Assembly: GCF_963678635.1 (NCBI RefSeq)
Contig: NC_087064.1
Span: 6,360,411-6,424,410, forward strand
Length of the DNA: 64,000 nt
Origin: Symsagittifera roscoffensis
Lineage: Eukaryota; Xenacoelomorpha; Acoela; Convolutidae
Reading direction: 5' to 3'
In this document: piece after piece, positions 9,181 to 19,635 of the stretch
Position numbering within the stretch: position 1 is the first letter of the stretch
Layout of the letters: each line of letters begins with the position of its first letter
The notes under the pieces: model-generated
Databases searched by the model: none
What the model saw: the letters and a program-made list of their open reading frames with translations, nothing else
Told to the model about the DNA's origin: nothing
Position numbers and translations under genes: made by a program

Positions 9181-10026
9181 AGGGTTCAAGTGAGAAAAGA
9201 CTCTAGGGGATCATGCAGCCACAAAAACGAGTAGGCAGTCTTTAAATTGATACCATTTTTGAAAATCAGAAAAAAAATCTGAGAAAAACTAAAATTTTCC
9301 ATGACGATAAAAAAAATTTTCAATAAAACGATTGATAAACATACACGCAATTTGAAAAATGCGTAGGGCAGAATTAAAACTGTGTTGCTCTTGAAACGAC
9401 TCAAAATTAGGTCATTAAGCCAAAATAATTTGGGCCGAGTAACATTTTTAGCGAAACAAAAAAAAACTAAGAAGGAAATAAGAAGTCAAGGTGAGTAAAA
9501 TTGCAAATTATAGGAGTTAATCAAACACTAAAAGCACCATTAAAGGAAAATGTGCGCTTCAAAACAACGGCTCCAATAATTGCGATTACAGGGTTCAAAA
9601 AAATAGATTGCGATTACAGGGTTCAAAATCTGTCTTAGCAATTACAAGACTCCGTATGATGCAAGTATGATGATCAGAGTTGAGCAGTACTGGATAAAAA
9701 ATTATATTAAATCAACTGAAACCCCACCCCCAAATTTTCATTCTCTGCAGCATAGGTCACAGTACAGCCCATGATCTAAATTAAACCTATTAATTCTACG
9801 TCGAAGCTTATGCATTCTGTATGCATCACTATTGGCAAATTATTTTTTTGGGAAAATTGGTCTGATTCCTTGAAAAAAGGTTTACAAAAAACCAAGTATT
9901 TAGAAAATTGTAGAGTTGACTCGTCAGTTGGAAGAAGTTAAGATATAGGGGAGAAATTACCGGTTGTAAACCTTCTAACTACATTAATAAAAGTCCTTTC
10001 ATAACTGTATGATTGTATCCCAGCGA

Positions 10027-11255
10027 TTATTCGTCACCATCAAACATCGTATCAATGCAAGGAAAACATCTCAGATCCGGTGTAAGATTTAGTCTCGGGT
10101 TCGATCGAGATAACAGTGTCAATATATCACATCGGATTGGAACTCGTGACACGGGACTCTGTATATCATAATCCGATAAGTTTGCTGCCTGACTTGCTTC
10201 TTCATCTTCAAAAAACTCGTCTTCAACATAATCGTCGTCGTTTTCTACTGGACTAGGTTCATCATTTTCTGATAAATATCCGAATGAATCCGAGCTCGCT
10301 CCCTCATCTTCAAAGAGCTCGTTCTCGTCGTTTTCTACCAAGTTGGTCAAACTAGACAAATCTTCGGAATAATTTTCGATTAGTTCTTGAAAAGACTTCC
10401 TTGTCCAACAACTCCTTTTTGCCTTTGAACTCATCTGCGAATTTCAAACTGGTCTCTGCCGCTGTATTTTCAATAAGCTTCACATAAATTTTGTCCCGAC
10501 TGTATTCATCAACCAGACAACTATCTGAGAGACCCAAAAAGCCACGAATATTTCGCTGTGAATCGTCAATTCGTGAGATATTACGGTTAAAATTTTCATA
10601 ACACTTTTCAAGCTCTCATTAGATTCGTTGATGTGTTCAAAACATCGCTTGAAGCCGTCGGCTTTCTCGGAAACGGTGCGAAATATTTTTTGTAAATTAC
10701 TCCTCAAATTATCAGCACAAAGAGTTCCTGCGAAATCGACAAAATCTTTGGACTTAAGTTTGAAATCAGAAGCTTCTCGGACCAAGGGCTTGTACTCCTT
10801 ATCACTCTGAGCTAACTTTTCGTGAAGTGTTTTCTTGATTTCTGTCGCACGACTCTCGATACTTATAATTTCGTGTTTCTTAAAAGCATGGTCCTTGAAG
10901 CAAATATTACATATCAGCTTATCGCAACTTCGGCAAAAATCAGAACATGTCAGCAAATGGACCTTACAGACTACAACTTTCATCAACTTGTAGTCCAACA
11001 CATTATGTTTTTGCCTCACATGAGATTGAATACAGACATCGCATGTCAAATTAACATCATTTGAGGAATTTTTTTCATAATCTTCAAGAGATATTTGACA
11101 AGTTTTACAAGAAAATCTAGACTTGAGATCCTCAACAACGATTGAACACACGGAACATGTCAACAACTTTGAAGTCACATCTTCAGCATCGCTTTGTTTT
11201 TTCTTGGCTTTGGATGACCTTAATGGTTCACATGACCTTTTACTCATTTGCAGAA
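10027..11255 (-). CDS. B-box zinc-finger protein (two frame changes)
   Basis: The start is ATG at 11247, just inside an exon opened by ATTTTTCAG at 11256. B-box 1-like residues are C31, C34, C47, C50, C69, C72, H76 and H81. B-box 2 is textbook: C94-x2-H97-x7-C105-x2-C108-x4-C113-x2-C116-x3-H120-x4-H125. A charged helical stretch follows, then an acidic tail with a duplicated VEND...FEDE..AS motif. There is no RING domain ahead of the B-boxes, unlike typical TRIM ligases. The starting frame stops at 10480. Between about 10612 and 10385 the coding-like frame is shifted, and beyond that the original frame resumes to TAA at 10027, so two indels cancel. Either the gene is decaying or the assembly has two errors. 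Such proteins usually act as protein-interaction scaffolds; no specific function can be given. Confidence 0.65.
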
Positions 11256-11404
11256 CTGAAAAATATAACACACTCAAGCTCAAAAACATCAAAAACTTTT
11301 AATAATATTTATTGCTAGACAATTCGCTGTAATAAAAGACAGAAAACAACAAGAATGGCCGGTTGCTGCGCAATTAGCGTAAAATTTTTTCCATCAAAAT
11401 TATT

Positions 11405-11595
11405 TAAAAACAAGGATATACGGTTGATGTGTAAGTAGCACAGAATGTTCAGACCACATTCTTAGAAAATTAAATGCAAAGTTTTTTTCACGTCTTATAA
11501 ACTAGCGTTGTTTTTGTGAGTGGCGTGTAAAAATATCTGAAGAAAGTCTAAAATTTAGGTATATTAGACAGTCACGGTAAAAAAGGCAAGTCGCC
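11405..11595 (+). repeat. Interspersed repeat with AAGTAGCACAGAATGTTC core
   Basis: Related copies at 27580-27770, 42085-42235, 47095-47150 and 51155-51215 share the 'gtta(c)tgt..aagtagcacaga.tgttc' core. The longer ones also share 'ttaggcatattagacaatcatagtaaaaaaggcaag'. A short core is fused to the LINE remnant at about 41525-41560. Confidence 0.55.
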
Positions 11596-11744
11596 GGGCA
11601 ATGGTTTTTGCCGAAAAATAACGAACAAAACAAGATTTTTATTCATTTTCTTTGAAGAAATTGTTTTTTAATTATACTTAAGTTCCATACTGATCCTTCT
11701 AAAACAAGCCTGTTAGCTTGCTCCCTTCGCTCGAAATTTGAATA

Positions 11745-11990
11745 AAAAACTAAAAATCAAACCCGTTTTTCTCGATACTGAGAAACTTTTCAATATGGTT
11801 CGAATCAGGATTGAAAGGGCTTTAATATTTTATATCACTCGACCCATTCCAATAATTATTTGTAGTATAATTTTTTGTTTGAAATACAAAAAAATTCAAT
11901 AATTATTTGTGGCACCAGATTTTGTAAGAAAAAAACTAAGACACACCCGAAAACAAAGTTTAATGTTTATAAATTTTTTTCATTCCCAAT
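11745..11990 (+). repeat. Interspersed repeat with TTTTTCTCGACACTGGGA core
   Basis: Consensus-like order: CTCGAAATTT, TTTTTCTCGACACTG(G)GACAACTTTT, a CGAATC phrase, GAAAGGGCTTTAATATGATA, then CGACCC..CCAATGATTATTTGT. Other copies lie near 13030-13200, 18355-18480, 27905-28130, 38020-38120, 44995-45125, 46615-46745, 47955-48080 and 51535-51645, all plus-oriented where I could tell. Confidence 0.55.
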
Positions 11991-12446
11991 GGCGCAAAAT
12001 TAACATTACTCGAAACAAACTAAATTCCACGGTTCAAAGTAAGCATAAATAAGCTACTTTGAGAATGAAAGGTCTTTGATATGATATATTATTCGAAAAT
12101 TTCAGATCAGTATTTGTGGTAGTTGATTTTGCGTGTAAAAAAAGGAAAAAGTAAAATACACCAGAATGCAAAGTTCCTCCTTATTTTTAATGGTCGAAAG
12201 AGCTACAAAAAAAAGATTTTTTTCTTCATTTTTGTGCCGTATTTTTGTCCTTTTGTGCCGTTTTTTGGTGACAAAACTACACAAATGCGTAGCAAGTCAG
12301 CCAATTGGGCTTACTTGCGAATAGTAAGCTTCAAAAAACGAATAACAAGTACAAAAAGTTTGTAGAAAAATATCTGAAAAAAGTTTTTTTTTGTCACAAT
12401 AACTTCAATTTTTAAGAGTCAATTTGTAGCGGCAAGCTTTACTCTG

Positions 12447-12960
12447 AGGCAAAACTTACAAATATGACTGATAACGCTACTGGGGAAAAACTGAAAGAGT
12501 AAAACTTGGAGTCTATAAAATTTCATAAGTGACGCACGCCAATTATGAGTCTACATAATTGCTAAGTGACGGAAGCCAAATAGCAGTACCAGTCACTTTG
12601 AAAAAAAAATAGACTTACCAACTAACATGCCTCAATTTGTAGAGCGGAAGCATTTAAATTAGTATACAAAAGCTCATTAAAAACATCTGACCCTGCCCAG
12701 GTTCGAACCCTCTTATTTTGCTCTGCTGCTCACCCTCCCTACCTCTACGCTACAGATCCATGATACCTTGAATCTAAAAAGCTATTTGTAAAATAATAGT
12801 CTGAGTTAATATCCTTAGCATTGGCTGTACTTAATAGCTGGATTAAAATGAACACTTTCAAAATGACACATTTTGTCGCAACAATTGCATCGCAACAATA
12901 TTTGCGACTTGGACAAAAAGAAAGCTCATTTTATAACACAAGCTATGCTGTGTAAAAAGA
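12447..12960 (-). repeat. tRNA-derived SINE-like unit, family with copies at 17.6 and 35.3 kb
   Basis: On the minus strand, 12759-12688 is a 72-nt tRNA-like head. It has 7-base ends that mostly pair, an A-box-like TAGCGTAGAGGTAG and a B-box GGTTCGAACC. The conserved body extends on both sides with phrases such as GATAACGCTACTGGG and CACGCCAATTATGAGTC on one side and TATCCTTAGCATTGGCTG on the other. The same order is present at 17640-18010 (with an internal deletion) and 35310-35850. Confidence 0.6.
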
Positions 12961-14220
12961 AACTGTCCAACACAAAGTTTCTAAGCCTAAATGATCCATT
13001 GTTATATAACGAACGCTTCTCAATGATGTTACTCGCTCGAAATTAGACTATATATCAGAAATATTAACCCAGTTTTTCTCGACACTGGGACAACTTTATG
13101 AAAAGTTTTGATGCCGCTCGAATCACAAAAGAAGGGCTTAAATATGATAAAACAATCGACCCAAGCCAATGATTATTTGTTGTAACTGTGAGTAAAACAG
13201 AATTTTGTGAGTAAAACAGAAAGAAAAAAATTGAACACAGGCGAGAAGAAATCAAGGTCAACCGAGATTCAGCAATAATTTACAGACATCGCAACTCAGC
13301 AAGAATTGCCGAGAGCTGGAGAAAAACATGCCGCTTGCATCGCAATATCCAAATTAAGTAAATCGATAGAAAATGAAAACAATCATTTTTTTTGTTCAAC
13401 TGTACTGAAGTTCTCCATACAATAACAAATCTGAAAGCTAAACAAATCTTAGAGCTACGAATACCTCGGGACTGACATAGTTAGCAACAGGATAAAGATA
13501 AAAAACGTCTACATCATTTTTCGGGGTAACCCCCAATGGGCTTGTTTTTAAGGTTGAAATAAATAAAATCAATCATTAAATCAAGCATAAAATCAATCAT
13601 GGTAACAAAACACAAATATCGCACAAAAAGCCGAATTAGTTAAATATGTGTCCTGCTGTTCCAAAACTCTGCAGTCTCAACAAAATTGTTTCTGCCGAGT
13701 CAATTTGATGAGTGACTTCGCAAGGCGTCCAGCTAACGAACATCTATTGAATTAAACAAACGGTTGGAAGATTAATAAAACAGTAACTGAAATCAATCAA
13801 ATAACGCTGCTTACACATTCGATGGGATATACATTTAACGAGTGTTCTCGTTGCTCAAAATCGTTTACACTAGAAAGTCACTTCCGTCTAACTTAGTTCT
13901 AAGCATTTCGATGGCAGTTACAGATTACGAGTAGGCACAACTATTACTTTAACTCAGTTTATCTCAACGGAGCAACGGAAACTTAGGCCAGCGAAAATTA
14001 CGCGCATGCTGAAGTTGTTTTGGGTGAAGTTGTTTTTACAATTGCGGATGTCGCCTGAAAAAAAATCGACAACAGCCTCTGATAGGCTGCCTTCCTTTTA
14101 TTTAATTTACAGGAGATTATTTTGTCTCCTCGTATGTTTATTCGTTTTTCAATCGCCTTCTTCTGATTAGAAAAGCCATATATATGGAAGTGCGCGTACT
14201 TTACGCCAGCACACAAAACG

Positions 14221-14935
14221 GTGTCTCAAATATTGGTAGAGAACTATCACCCCATCTCTTTGCTGCCAAACTTGTCTCTTGTTAGAAATAAATTTCTCTT
14301 TGATCACATTTATTCAGTTATAAAGGACAAAATCAACGCAGGTCAACATTGTTCTCGCAGGGAATACTCAACAGTGATTGAAATGCTAGTCTTTTGGAAT
14401 GGAATTTTTGAAAGTACACACTGTAATGAAGAGGTTTTCTTTCTATAGCCCATGCTGGGCAGGTTCTGCTCGTCTTACTTCAGGCTGAGGAACTTCGCTA
14501 CTTCTAACGGCCTTATCCACAGGTCTGCGGGAGTAAAAGGGCAGGGATTTCTGGAGCAGCTACAATTATGGTAACTCTTTTGGGGTGACAACTTACAGTT
14601 AGGGCAAAGTGGCGAAACTTGGTTGTCTAAGCGGGCGAGTTAAGTGTTTACAATAAGTGCAATGAAAAGATCGCAGTTGTTTTTTCAGCTTAACTTTCAC
14701 GCATTGGACTGTTCACTTCTTGAAGTTCGTCAATTTTGGATTTGACGAAGACCTCCCATCAACCTTTTGTGTTCTTACCAAAAAATCGTTCGCAGAATGT
14801 TTATTTTGATGGAAAACTTTCTGACTCTTTACCTGTTACGAGCGAGTGGCGTAACCGGGAGTGCTTTAGGGGTCTAGGGTTTTTCAGAAACAAAAGGCGC
14901 ATTTGCCTTGCGGCCGCTTCTGATCAATAAAATTT
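14221..14935 (+). pseudogene. Degenerate non-LTR retrotransposon reverse transcriptase fragment
   Basis: Codons from about 14236 read VENY-P-ISLLPNLS followed by KFLFDHIYSVIKDKINAGQH, the usual RT block 'NYRPISLLP...F...I...I....QHGFR'. After stops and frame changes, 14790-14895 resembles the later block ending in the 'SGVPQGSVLGPLLF' motif, but with wrong bases throughout. No start, endonuclease or tail is visible. The piece is somewhat more GC-rich than its surroundings. It is dead; the clade is not determinable from so little. Confidence 0.55.
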
Positions 14936-15699
14936 TAGTCAACCCATGATTACTACCGAAGACTCAGAAAAAATCAGAAGGACATTCGAAGTAACGTAAT
15001 TCGGTACTAGAATTGTTTAGACATATGTTAGTATGTTTAATTACAATACATTTATTTACATTTACAACTCAATAAAAGAAAAATACTAGAATTTTTACGG
15101 AGCAAATTGAGCTGGTAATAATTTTTACAATAATTAGGTATACAAGGCAAACGATGGAATGCTTTCACGGCCTTCAAGATTTTGGCTGGTAAAATTTGAC
15201 GCCAAATTTTATAACCTTATTTAATGAACATTTAAGCAGTAATGACAAATTGATATGCAATATAATATGATAATTCAACAATTGAAGAAAATTTTTCAAA
15301 CAAAAAGGCGGCGAATTTGTAAAATTTGAAAACGAATGTTTACCATCCTCATTCATTAATATATTTTTCCAAATTAGTGCTTAACACTCGAACTTTAAAA
15401 GACTGGCAATAAATTTTTGAAGCGTGACTATATTTGAAGCTTTTTCAAAATCACGAAGTTGGTAGGAGATGATAAGCGACACTAAGTTAGAGGTTTAAAA
15501 AATGCGGGGGGTTATATACGACAGATGGACCGAAAGCGCCAAAATTCTTAACCAATCAGCGTCCTCTAAACTGTCCAAAAACAACTCAATTTTCAAGCAA
15601 ATTTCGTTGTGATTTTCGAATACTGAAACATGATTGGCTGATATAATTTTCGCTTAATCGGTCCTTGTAACATGAGAGCTTCAACAAATTTTGAAGTAA
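14936..15699. other. Spacer without recognised features
   Basis: AT-rich DNA between the RT fragment and the 3' end of the minus-strand gene. I see no coding frame or repeat shared elsewhere. Confidence 0.4.
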
Positions 15700-15974
15700 T
15701 TAAAGGATATCTGCTTCAACGAATTCGTCAATTTGAGCACTTTCCATGAAATCGAAGAACTTTTCCATGGGGGATGGAGGCCTGGGATATGAGAACTCAA
15801 CAGCGATCGCTTCCTCTAGACCAAACATTTCACCCTGACCCGACAACGGAGGCCACTCGTGCCTTGGCCCGAGATCACCGAAGCCACTATTTCTCCAGCT
15901 GATGCAGTCCAGGGGCTCCACACCGGCCTGATTCTCCTGGGATAAAATTCGAGCAATCAGCCCACCATTTGGCG
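15700..15974 (-). CDS. Last coding exon of a two-exon gene, product unknown
   Basis: The exon opens after a TTTATTTCAG acceptor (AG at 15976-15975) and runs 2 + 273 bases to TAA at 15700-15702. Its phase fits the donor of the exon at 19045-19360: one base left over there, two here, together making an Ala codon. The encoded tail of about 91 residues is rich in Gly, Pro, Glu and aromatic residues and ends with a strongly acidic stretch around M-E-K-F-F-D-F-M-E. Base composition is clearly higher in GC than the flanking DNA, as expected of a real exon. The apparent start at 15921 is a GTG and is not used. I do not recognise the family. Confidence 0.65.
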
Positions 15975-16006
15975 CTGAAATAAAACATGAATCAATTGGC
16001 CTATTG

Positions 16007-16254
16007 GTCGGAATTTCGTAACTCCAGAACTTTGTGATGGTTCGACTGAATTTGATTTTTTTTGAACTCCGTTAAATTGAGATGCAAAAATATTCAGACG
16101 GTCATTTCAAGCTATATAGTTTTTCCGAAGGTCGGAATTTCGTAACTCCAGAACTTTGTGATGGTTCGACTGAATTTGATTTTTTTTGAACTCCGTTAAA
16201 TTGAGATGCAAAAATATTCAGACAGTCATTTCAAGCTATATAGTTTTTCCGAAG
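16007..16254. repeat. Tandem duplication, 2 x 124 bp, nearly identical
   Basis: GTCGGAATTTCGTAACTCCA starts at 16007 and again at 16131. The two 124-bp copies differ by one base that I can see (GACGGTC versus GACAGTC). High identity implies a recent event. It lies 33 bases upstream of the splice acceptor in transcript orientation. Confidence 0.85.
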
Positions 16255-17639
16255 ATGCGTTGAATAAATGAGGAAAAACGGAAGATCTTTAGTTAGTTGA
16301 GGTGATAAGTGAATGATAGTTCATAGAATATCATAACTCTTGATTTATCTAAGGTTACGAGCTTTATCGATGTTCAAGAAGACAATAGTTTCAACCAATC
16401 AAATTCGAGAATTATGATGCAATTTCAAAATAACAACCCGACGTTTTGATGGACTTCATACACTGAATTCTTAATGAACATCCATGAGAATTGCAAACTT
16501 GAAAAAAATTGTCAGTCATTCTATGCTTATTGAGTCGATAAGCATGGTATTTTTTTCACAGCATCAAAACCAGCATTCAAAGTACGATATCCTTCGCTAA
16601 AGCATTTCAAAGTATCATATGAAGCTTCTTCAAAGAACCTTTTGAGAATAAAAGAGAATGAAATGATAGGAGAGCGAGATATTTAACAACGAAGAAACCT
16701 TAATTACATTTCTAGCGATAGAAACATTCGATAGAATAGCATGACTACAATTATATCAATAATATGAACCCCGGGAAAGTAGAAGAGGCAAATTAGACGA
16801 TCATTAAAACATGAATTAAAAAATGAACTGAGCGAACTAAATTTCTTGTTCAGAAAAAATCAATACAAAAACAAAAATAGTTTATTAGGACAGAACTGAT
16901 TAAAATTCTAATAAAAAATTTCGCTAAAAAATTTATTTGAAAAAATGTAGTACTTTTCTGAAATACATATATTATACAACTGTGACATTCATAACTTGGT
17001 TTCCGGTTCGACAACCAAAGTTTACTCAGCCAAAAAATAATTCGAGCGAGTAAACATTTTTTATACAATTCGCACACAAGTTATTGTCTAAACCAATTTC
17101 CGATGGATGCAAGCCCGTGCTTCTCGACCAAGAGTTAACTGTCCCAACTACTTTACTATGTCAAATAAACGAAACGAATAACGAAAAGACTGCTCGAATA
17201 CGTCCAAAGCCCTGAATGTTCCCACTATCTTTTAAAGTCTATGAAGCAGTGTTCGCTTTAAGAAAACTAGCGAACTTTTCGAGAAAAAAATCAAAATTTT
17301 TGAGTTTTTTTAAATCATCCCCCGACACGCCATATAAAGTACAAAGTGATAGATCTCGCACATATTAACGTAGAAACTATGACAAATAGCCTGTTTCAAG
17401 CACTTGGGAACGATTTCTATGAGGGATTAAATCTCCGCTTGCGCATTAATATTGCGAAATACATAACGAAATTTTAAGATTGAAAGAAACAGCTGCAGAA
17501 AGCATGAAAACCCGAACAATTAAAACTACCGAACATCAAAAAAATCTGTCTTTCGATAAGCTGCAATTTGCAGACAGAAGTCAAACAGAGTCAAAAACGA
17601 GCTACAAAACGTCCAAAAGAAACGCAAAACCCTTTTCAA

Positions 17640-18010
17640 AACGAATTTGCGTTTCGCATACACAAGCAGAAATATGACCGATAACGCTACTGGGAAAAAC
17701 TGAGTGAGTAAATTTTGAGTCTGCCCAGGTTCGAAACCGCTTTCTTTTGCGTGTCTCCATCCCTACCTCTACGCTACAGATCCATGATACCTTGAAGCTA
17801 AAATGCTATTTGTAATATAAGTCTGTGTTAATATCCTTGGAATTTGCTGTATTTAATAGCTGGTTTTTGATCAAATTGAACCCTTTCAAAAAGAACAGTG
17901 ATATTTGCTACTTAGGTTGGAAAACAAGAGAGTTCATACTATCACACAAGCTTTGCTTCTGTAATAATCAGAACGGAGCTTTCGCAGAACGAACCTGGTG
18001 CAAAACAGCT
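17640..18010 (-). repeat. tRNA-derived SINE-like unit (copy with internal deletion)
   Basis: Shares GATAACGCTACTGGGAAAAACTG, CTGCCCAGGTTCGAA, CTACCTCTACGCTACAGATC and GAGAGTTCATACTAT with 12447-12960 and 35310-35850. It lacks the roughly 150-bp CACGCCAATTATGAG section that the other two have. Confidence 0.6.
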
Positions 18011-19044
18011 CTGTCATCGTTTGCTTATGGTTGTTATCACAACATGGCTCAATTATATTTATATTTAGGATTTTCTTAACGTTTTCGCGATAAGTAGCCT
18101 TAAATAATTGGCATTGAAATTGTTATACCCATTGTGCTGAGTAACAACAATTCTCGTATCAGGGCGAAACTCTCACCGACTGCCATTCATTTGCTGCAGT
18201 TTGTCGTAAAATATATTAATATATTTTTTAAATAACTTAAATGAATTAGCTTGCCTCAATTCAATTCGGAAGTACTTTTATCGACTCTTATTTAAAAAGT
18301 ATTGAAAAATCCCAGAGGAAATAGTTAGGTTATTTAGTCTGAAAAAAATGGTCTGAAATTTCAGACCAGTTTTTCTCAAAAAAACTTTTTTAAAATCCGA
18401 ATTACCATTGAAATTGATTTAATACGATGCCTTACTTAACCCTCTAAGATTTTTCTTTGAGACAATCAAAAATTGACTGGAAACTATAGAACATCCGTTC
18501 TTTCTTCTGCGTATGGATCTCAAAAGACCTAAAAACAATAGTCGCCATCAAATTTCAGATTGATGGCGACGCCACAATAGCGTTTTCTGACATCCTATTA
18601 ATAGATAAGAAGATGTCATCAGATCATGTATTGTCATTAAGTCAAAAGCAAATAGCTTAAAACAAAGTCAAGACTCAGAAAATTGCCCTGAACCATCGTT
18701 TTTCTGACTTAAGTTTCAAGAGAAAAAAATCTAAATAATCAGTTGACTTGTCTTGATCTCGCTATTTGAAATTAATAACCTTGTTCGGCTTGAAATTTAA
18801 ATTGATTGTTCAATTTAGGCAGAAAACTTAAAGAAATTGGAAAAATTTCAGTCGTGATTCGGTTGTTTAAAAAATCCCAGAAAAATTCTCAATTCTGGTC
18901 TGAAAATTAACGTTTTTCAGACTAAATGACTCGAAATTTACAAAAGTTACCAAATAATTTATTTAATATTTTAATTTAACTATTACTTAATTATTTTAAA
19001 GCAATCATTATGAATTTTTGTATAAAACATATATCATATCTCAC

Positions 19045-19360
19045 CTTCAGACAACTCCAGAGGAAGAGGTCCCTGGCCTGCGAAGGGGTAGACTTCACTT
19101 GCAAACAGCCACAGAAGACAATCTGCGGTCACATTTCTGTTGTTGAGTAAATTCAGAAACCTACAATAGGGCGAATCTCTTTCCTGTCTGTGACCATCGC
19201 CTCGGCTCTGTTCCATTTCGAGCAAAACTGCGTCTACTTCCAGCCGAAGGTTTTGGTCGAAGCTCGGATGATTGGCCGCGAAGCGTTGAAATGCATGCAA
19301 AAGCTGCTCTCGCCCTCTTGCGTATCGCACTTGATCGCCTTTGTTAGCGATAACCGTCAT
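19045..19360 (-). CDS. First coding exon of a two-exon gene, product unknown
   Basis: TTTTTTTTTCAG ends at 19369, the exon starts at 19368, and the first ATG follows at 19360. The frame is open to the donor GAAG|GTGAGA at 19044, giving 105 codons plus one base. Joined with the exon at 15700-15974 this makes a protein of about 196 residues. The N-terminal half looks helical and charged (an R-Y-A-R-G-R-E-Q-L-L-H-A-F-like helix), then a Leu/Asn-rich segment and a Trp-containing hydrophobic run near residue 84. There is no signal peptide or membrane segment. Phase agreement and GC-rich exons make the gene credible, but I cannot name a family. Further 5' exons are possible. Confidence 0.6.
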
Positions 19361-19441
19361 TTCTTTATCTGAAAAAAAAACATAAATCAACGTGGCGTTA
19401 CATTTCATTCACAGCTAAACAAAACACCTGACTTAATCACA

Positions 19442-19635
19442 GTTTATGTAAGCAATTAGTACAACTTTGACAACTTCACTCAAAATTTGCATTATTGAAG
19501 CTAATTTCGCATAACTGAACTCCGCATGTGCTTCATTATTCTTGCGTGACTTTGTTAACTGATTTGAAAAGTCAACAACAATTTGAACAGTACATCGGAT
19601 TCCTTTAATAATTTTGTTTCTGAAAAAAAATCGGC
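19442..19635 (-). other. Possible additional upstream exon of the same gene
   Basis: A TTTTTTTTCAG acceptor is followed by an open minus-strand stretch of about 63 codons that ends at TAA near 19433. A weak donor-like CT|GTGATT near 19442 would leave the right phase for the exon at 19368. The donor is poor, so this is only a candidate. Confidence 0.2.

Larger units (their letters stand above)
7160..10026. other. Repeat-derived intergenic DNA
   Basis: No coding region recognised. It contains a SINE-like unit with a tRNA-type promoter (7690-7900) and a diverged tandem array (about 8380-9180), both listed separately. It also holds a 22-bp direct repeat, ATTGCGATTACAGGGTTCAA, at about 9578-9626 and many GGCCGAAAA/AAGCCGA phrases shared with 20-21 kb, 26 kb and 29.7 kb. 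Minus-strand open stretches at 7907-8338 and 9186-9404 are low-complexity and not gene-like. Confidence 0.5.
11256..14220. other. Intergenic DNA made of interspersed repeats
   Basis: No coding region seen. In order: a repeat with AAGTAGCACAGAATGTTC (11405-11595), a repeat with TTTTTCTCGATACTG...GGGCTTTAATAT (11745-11990), the SINE-like unit at 12447-12960 (listed separately), and another TTTTTCTCGACACTGGGACAA copy at 13030-13200. The rest is unremarkable AT-rich sequence. Confidence 0.5.
15975..19044 (-). other. 3.07-kb intron of the two-exon gene
   Basis: Donor GAAG|GTGAGATAT at 19044 and acceptor TTTATTTCAG ending at 15975. It holds a fresh 124-bp tandem duplication next to the acceptor (16007-16254), a repeat at about 17150-17480 related in opposite orientation to 36450-36930, a SINE-like unit (17640-18010) and a TTTTTCTC repeat copy (18355-18480). 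Nothing else coding was seen. Confidence 0.55.
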
